Source: Nematopogon swammerdamellus
Taxonomy: Eukaryota > Arthropoda > Insecta > Lepidoptera > Adelidae
Direction of reading: 5' to 3'
Length of the DNA: 64,000 bases
Assembly (NCBI GenBank): GCA_946902875.1
Contig: OX336349.1
Coordinates: 20,173,891-20,237,890, forward strand
The notes below the pieces were generated by a model. It was not told the DNA's origin and ran no database searches. It worked only from the letters and a program-made list of their open reading frames with translations. Below are positions 60,096-64,000 of this stretch, piece by piece; positions within the stretch are counted from its first letter, which is position 1; every line of letters starts with the position of its first letter. The position numbers were made by a program, and so were the translations under genes.

Positions 60096-60640
60096 AAAAC
60101 CGGCCAAGTGCGAGTCGAACACGCGCACCGAGGGTTCCGCATCGCCGTGTCATAGTCAGCGCCACTCACGCCATCTATGAAAAGATTGGATGGATGGATG
60201 GAATAATCCATGGATTAGTTAAAAGGCTTCATGCTCTTTTCATAGATGGCGTGAGTGGCGCTGACCATGCCACGGCGATGCGGAACCCTCGGTGCGCGTG
60301 TTCGACTCGCACTCACGCCATCTATGAAAAGAGCATGAAGCCTTTTAACTAATCCATGGATTAGTTAAAATGCTTCATGGTCTTTTCGGTAGATGGCGCG
60401 CATACACATTTTAGTTTCTTATATGGGGATCCCGTGATTTTTTACTTTTTCTTATTTTTATTTTTTGTTGTTATATCGGCCATAATAAATAACACATATT
60501 CTGTGAAGATTTCAACGGGCTACCTATTACGGTTGAAGAGATACAGCCCTCGGACTGAAAGACGGGCAGACAGACAGACAGACAGACGGCGTAGGCTTAG
60601 TAATAAGGTCCCGTGGGACTGATACGGAACCCTAAAAAGA
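60096..60640 (+). repeat. Family C with an internal inverted duplication
   Basis: AAACCGGCCAAGTGCGAGTC to GATACGGAACCCTAAAAA. The left 80 bp (to GCCATCTATGAAAAG) is repeated inverted at about 60238-60320, followed by a second direct CTCACGCCATCTATGAAAAG and by two CTAATCCATGGATTAG motifs. A (GGAT)n run at 60187-60202 marks the first breakpoint. The right half is normal. Confidence 0.82.
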
Positions 60641-61764
60641 ACGCTATGATTGTCATAGACCAGACTGTAGGCAAGATCTATATATTGTTTCCATTACATT
60701 AGATGCTTAGTTATGCATAGATTTACGCCTGCCGAATTTCAATGGATTCAATTAATTCAGCGATGTAGGTATCGCTGAACTCATTGAATCCAAACAAGGT
60801 GTCGATTTGAATAATTCCTTTAAATATTCACGAGAATGTTGTTTGAACGACGCGTCTGTTGCTTTTCCAAGTGTAACGAAAATCGCCTTTTTGAAAAAGG
60901 AATAATTTAGTTTTCATTAAAAGCGTTGACTTCCTGATTTGGATTTGATCAAGGACTTCCTGTATAAAGGAATATATTAGAACTGTCTATGTCTCCTACC
61001 TGTTTTTATATACTTCACGTTTCTGTATCTCCTATAGTTTCGATGGTGTAGGCCTCTGAAAGTATGCAATTGTGTGGACTAAAATTTTTGTAAAAGACCC
61101 CCTGTCCGTACCCAAAGACGTCAATCAAATTCACGTCAAAAGGTTGTAGATCACCAGGTTATTCGTCTCAGCTAACCACCAGTGGTGAGATTTGGTGGTC
61201 AGATGGTCCGGCCGGAACCATAAGTAGTAAGGAATAGACTCACCGAAAGACTAACAAACAAACTAACAAATTATTTATTATGAACAAAACAATGAAATTC
61301 AGATACATTGACATGTTTACAAAAATTACATTTAAGCTGAGTATCTTAACCTCATTTCGAGACAAAAACACTAGACTTGCGCCTGTTTTGTTTTGTTCGG
61401 TTTCATTAGTTGGTGTATGTCTGTTTTAAGTAACTAATCTTTTTTATGCGCTATGTATTAGAGTAGAATAAAATTATAAATGTAAATGTATAAGAAAATA
61501 AATGTGAAATTAAATGTTAAATGTAAAATTGTAAATGTATATGTATTCACTATCCCTAGAATTTTTTTACATAGTTTATTTCTGAATAAAGTAGGATGGG
61601 CAAAAATGTATGAATTCTGGTATAGCCCCCAATAGCAATTAATTATATATCAATAGAAAGGTAATTTTATGTACATAACTATGCACTGGTGCGAAGTTTC
61701 CAATTGTTGTCGGATGGGACCTATTCTGCTGATCTGATGAAATATAAATGTACGGTTTTTTCTA
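60641..61764. other. Unassigned sequence
   Basis: No ORF or element. 61480-61545 is rich in TGTAAATGTA steps. Possibly single-copy. Confidence 0.35.
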
Positions 61765-62062
61765 TATATCACATCTTAGCGTAACCGGAAGTGAATTTTA
61801 TTTTATCTATCCTGTGTCTCGTATTGCTAAATGTGCGTGTTCATTTCATCGTTCATTTCGTTCATTTCAAGTTTCATCGAATTCAGATGATCGGTTTAAG
61901 AGTTATGTAGGAACATACATAGGTACATACAGAAAATATTTCTAAAAATCGTCAATTTAGTTTTAGTATCATACACAGAGCCTACAAACGCAGTATCTCA
62001 TAAAACAAAGTAACTTACTCCATGACCATCCCTTACTGATGTGATGATTGATTAGTATTTTA
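61765..62062 (-). mobile_element. Helitron fragment (5' portion)
   Basis: CTTAGCGTAACCGGAAGTGA, CATCGAATTCAGATGATCGG, TTTAAGAGTTATG and GTAACTTACTCCATGACC: inverse of the 5' and middle blocks of the Helitron at 51697. The terminal AATACTAAT motif is degenerate, and a TTCATTTCGTTCATTTCA duplication lies at about 61845. Confidence 0.72.
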
Positions 62063-62066
62063 ATGA

Positions 62067-62260
62067 CTAGCTGTGCCTGCGGCTCCGCCCGCTCACATAT
62101 TTGACTTCTCTGCTAACCTCATAAGCCATTTAGTGTGATGCTAAGTAGCTTATATATAATTGATCGGAAGAATCAAGCTATTCGTAGACACAAACTATAT
62201 TAAAATCGGTTCAGTGGTCCTCAAGTTATAAGCGGACAGACAGAGCGACAGACAGATCAC
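62067..62260 (-). mobile_element. Short Helitron-like element (CCAACGTCTGC type)
   Basis: CTAG at 62067-62070, hairpin GCCTGCGGCTCCGCCCGC, then CAGTGGTCCTCAAGTTATAA, GCGGACAGACAG. Inserted within a few bases of the end of the preceding Helitron. Confidence 0.72.
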
Positions 62261-62305
62261 TATATCTCCGAACGGACAACGATTTGGCCGAAGCGCCCAT
62301 AGTAA

Positions 62306-62600
62306 CTATTGATTTAATTTAAAAACCCAATTCAACCATGTAATACTCATTGCTATTGGAGGGGTGTACCAAAGTGCCCATCCTCCTTTGAGCATGTACT
62401 CACATTCCATTTGTGACTTTGACAGTAACCATTGCTTTATCTTTGATTTATGCAGACTGGTGCCTGTTTTCATTCCATTCCATATTTTCGCCATACGACA
62501 CAGGAACGATTTCGAAAAGCGAAGCCTTCTGACGTGACCTGCCAATCCGTTCCTCATCTGTGGAAGCAATGTGGAAGCAGGGCACGTGTATGCAAATTAA
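62306..62600 (-). pseudogene. Possible LINE C-terminal fragment
   Basis: Minus strand: RRLRFSKSFLCRMAKIWNGM, then HKSKIKQWLLSKSQ. The SFLCR.A.IWN ... FK.K...LL pattern is that of Jockey-type C-termini, but the residues around it are diverged. Confidence 0.45.
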
Positions 62601-62664
62601 ATTTCTAAAAATAAATCGGCGAGGCGCTCGTTCTTCTAAAAACCTTAAGGCGAGAATAAGGGTC

Positions 62665-63133
62665 AAAAGGTCAACTTTAAACGAAATTATTGAGCTATTG
62701 GTAAATCAAAATAAAAAATCGGCAAAAAATATATGTTATGTATTGATGTTTAATTAACAAACGTAGCGAAAAAAAATTATTTTACTACTTTGAAAAGGTG
62801 TTAAATAAATCTCCAAAAAATAACGAAAAGTACGAAAATTGTACATTCAAGTTAAATTATCTTGAGAAGCATAAATTGTTTCAATACAAGACCCTCATAG
62901 AAACATAGATAATATTTTTCCCTACAATCGTAGCGAAATAAATATTTTGTTCCATCTTTCCAACACGTGAAATTTAATCAATAGTGTGATTTTCGCGCAA
63001 ACGTTCATCGTCGGCGCGACGTATCAGCCACCGCACGAGTAGAACGAATCTCGCACCTATTACATCTGCATACGGTTCGTGTTTCAAGCATCAGTGCTGG
63101 AGTAGCACGGTTTGAGTCCTATTTCCGCCTTAA
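62665..63133 (+). repeat. Repeat G, copy 2
   Basis: AAAGGTCAACTTTAAACGAA to ATTTCCGCCTTAA. Same GC core as copy 1 (GCGCAAACGTTCATCGTCGG). It lacks the (CAT)n run and is followed by an insertion at its TTAA. Confidence 0.75.
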
Positions 63134-63216
63134 GAGGATTCATATGGAAAAACAAAAATGCAATTTCGGCGCACTGAGCAATCGAGCGCAGTGCGCGCGT
63201 GTCCTATAAAATCCTC
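63134..63216. mobile_element. 83-bp micro-MITE at a TTAA site
   Basis: Inverted ends GAGGATTCATATGG / CCTATAAAATCCTC (12 of 14 match), bordered by TTAA at 63130-63133 and 63217-63220. In repeat G copy 1 the corresponding position reads CCGCCTTAAATATA with a single TTAA, apparently the empty site. Interior includes GCGCACTGAGCAATCGAGCG. Confidence 0.75.
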
Positions 63217-63220
63217 TTAA

Positions 63221-64000
63221 TAACCCTCTCCCTCATTTAAACCCTTCACCCCCAATTCGAAAATTCTCCCCTTCCAATATTGCCCTCTTCGCCGAAATAT
63301 GCGTCGTTTGAAATTTCTTTTCACATTTACTAATGACCGAAACAAAACAGGGGTCAGCGAAGTTTCAACGTTTGTTATTTTGCACGAGTCAGTAAGCCTG
63401 GATACGAAATACGGCATCGTTTGTATGAGAACCAAGGTAGCCGCCAAAGGGGTGTGAAGTCTGAGGCGGGAGCGGCGCATGGAACGCCGTGATTGGCCGA
63501 GCGAGTAGGTAGCCAAGTGACGCCAGTCTTCCATACGTTTGAACGGGATTCATACAATAAGTCGCTCATTGTGTCGATTCGCGATGAAAAGATGAAACGG
63601 ATTTAACAATATTTAACCCTTCTTTACATCAAGGGAATAATATAACTTTCTCTTAAATGAACAAAGGCAACGCCCCTTTCACAATTTTGCGAATTTGCAG
63701 ATTTTCGCATAAACACGATAATAGTTCTAAGTTCTGAGATACCTCGGATACTTTATTAGAAATCTACATAAAATTTCCAAAACAATGATATGTAAGACCT
63801 CGTACATTGGTATTATCTTATTGGAGTATTTGTTATTGGAATTTTCCAAAATTAAAAAAATAATGTTAGAAAGTCGAAAAGTTTTGTAACCAAAAAAAAA
63901 ATAATTATATTATTAACAACTATTTGCTAATTACTTAGCCAACGATATGACAAATTATATTGCAATATGACTTCGCGAAAAATTCGCGAAAATCTACCCT
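63221..64000. other. Unassigned, with a GC-rich promoter-like patch
   Basis: 63435-63540 is GC-rich (GGCGGGAGCGGCGCATGGAA, then GTGATTGGCCGAGCGAG, an inverted CCAAT motif). A 105-aa minus ORF (63217-63534) shows no known motif. The last 400 bp is AT-rich. Confidence 0.3.

Noticed and set aside
63217..63534. 105-aa minus-strand ORF as a gene
   Set aside because: No motif, arginine-rich because of the GC-rich patch, and overlapped by another frame of similar length.

Overview
This window looks like a stretch of a lepidopteran (moth or butterfly) nuclear genome. It is AT-rich and almost entirely made of transposable-element (TE) copies and their debris. The attribution rests on repeat types I associate with Lepidoptera: short Helitrons starting TC(A/T)..ACTAATAATAAA and ending in a GC hairpin plus CTAG, the repeat beginning AACCGGCCAAGTGCGAGTCG, Jockey-clade and RTE-clade LINE remnants, and abundant SINEs ending GTGTCAGTTTCCATAAAA. 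I found no bacterial genes, no operons and no complete host gene. Two short stretches look like possible host exons (17805-17886 plus; 36139-36270 minus), both weak.

Family names used below are mine. SINE-A1/A2: about 250-390 bp, shared body and tail; A1 has a head carrying tRNA-type A and B boxes around a 5S rRNA-like segment, A2 has an unrelated GGGGCCGGTACTT head. SINE-B: the same GGGGCC head on a different body. Family C: the GTGCGAGTCG/GGGTTCCGTA repeat. Family D: a relative of C. Family E: about 600 bp, two copies. Family F: about 900 bp with CCCCCGAC inverted ends. Repeat G: about 500 bp, two copies. hAT-N1: about 1.12 kb, CATACATCGG ends, 8-bp target duplications.

Layout. 1-5 kb: Helitron end, SINEs, a 33-bp minisatellite split by a 5'-truncated RTE LINE. 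5.2-7.4 kb: two hAT-N1 copies head to head, a 2.25-kb palindrome. 7.6-14.2 kb: SINEs and LINE tails. 14.5-16.8 kb: two Jockey-type LINE fragments meeting in opposite orientation. 16.9-17.9 kb: a tiny palindromic MITE, a CpG-rich stretch, repeat G and a candidate first exon. 18.0-19.8 kb: a Helitron carrying an inserted hAT-N1. 20-33 kb: AT-rich sequence with scattered SINEs, Helitrons and LINE tails. 33-39 kb: MITE-rich, with a second tiny palindrome, two mariner-type MITEs, hAT-N1, a large fold-back and a heptanucleotide array. 40.2-42.6 kb: the best-preserved Jockey LINE. 43-49 kb: family E, a MITE, a family C tandem array broken by a SINE, more LINE debris. 50-64 kb: Helitrons, SINEs, families C, E and F, several fold-backs (one made from a tRNA-like segment), repeat G with an 83-bp TTAA-flanked insertion.

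The genes do not work together as a pathway. The window records successive, often nested insertions in both orientations. No autonomous element is complete: the RTE ORF lacks its endonuclease and has lost a motif A catalytic aspartate, and the Jockey ORF has intact catalytic motifs but lacks its 5' part and is frameshifted. The most useful observations are structural: target duplications, empty-site comparison, nested insertions, and modular SINE heads.
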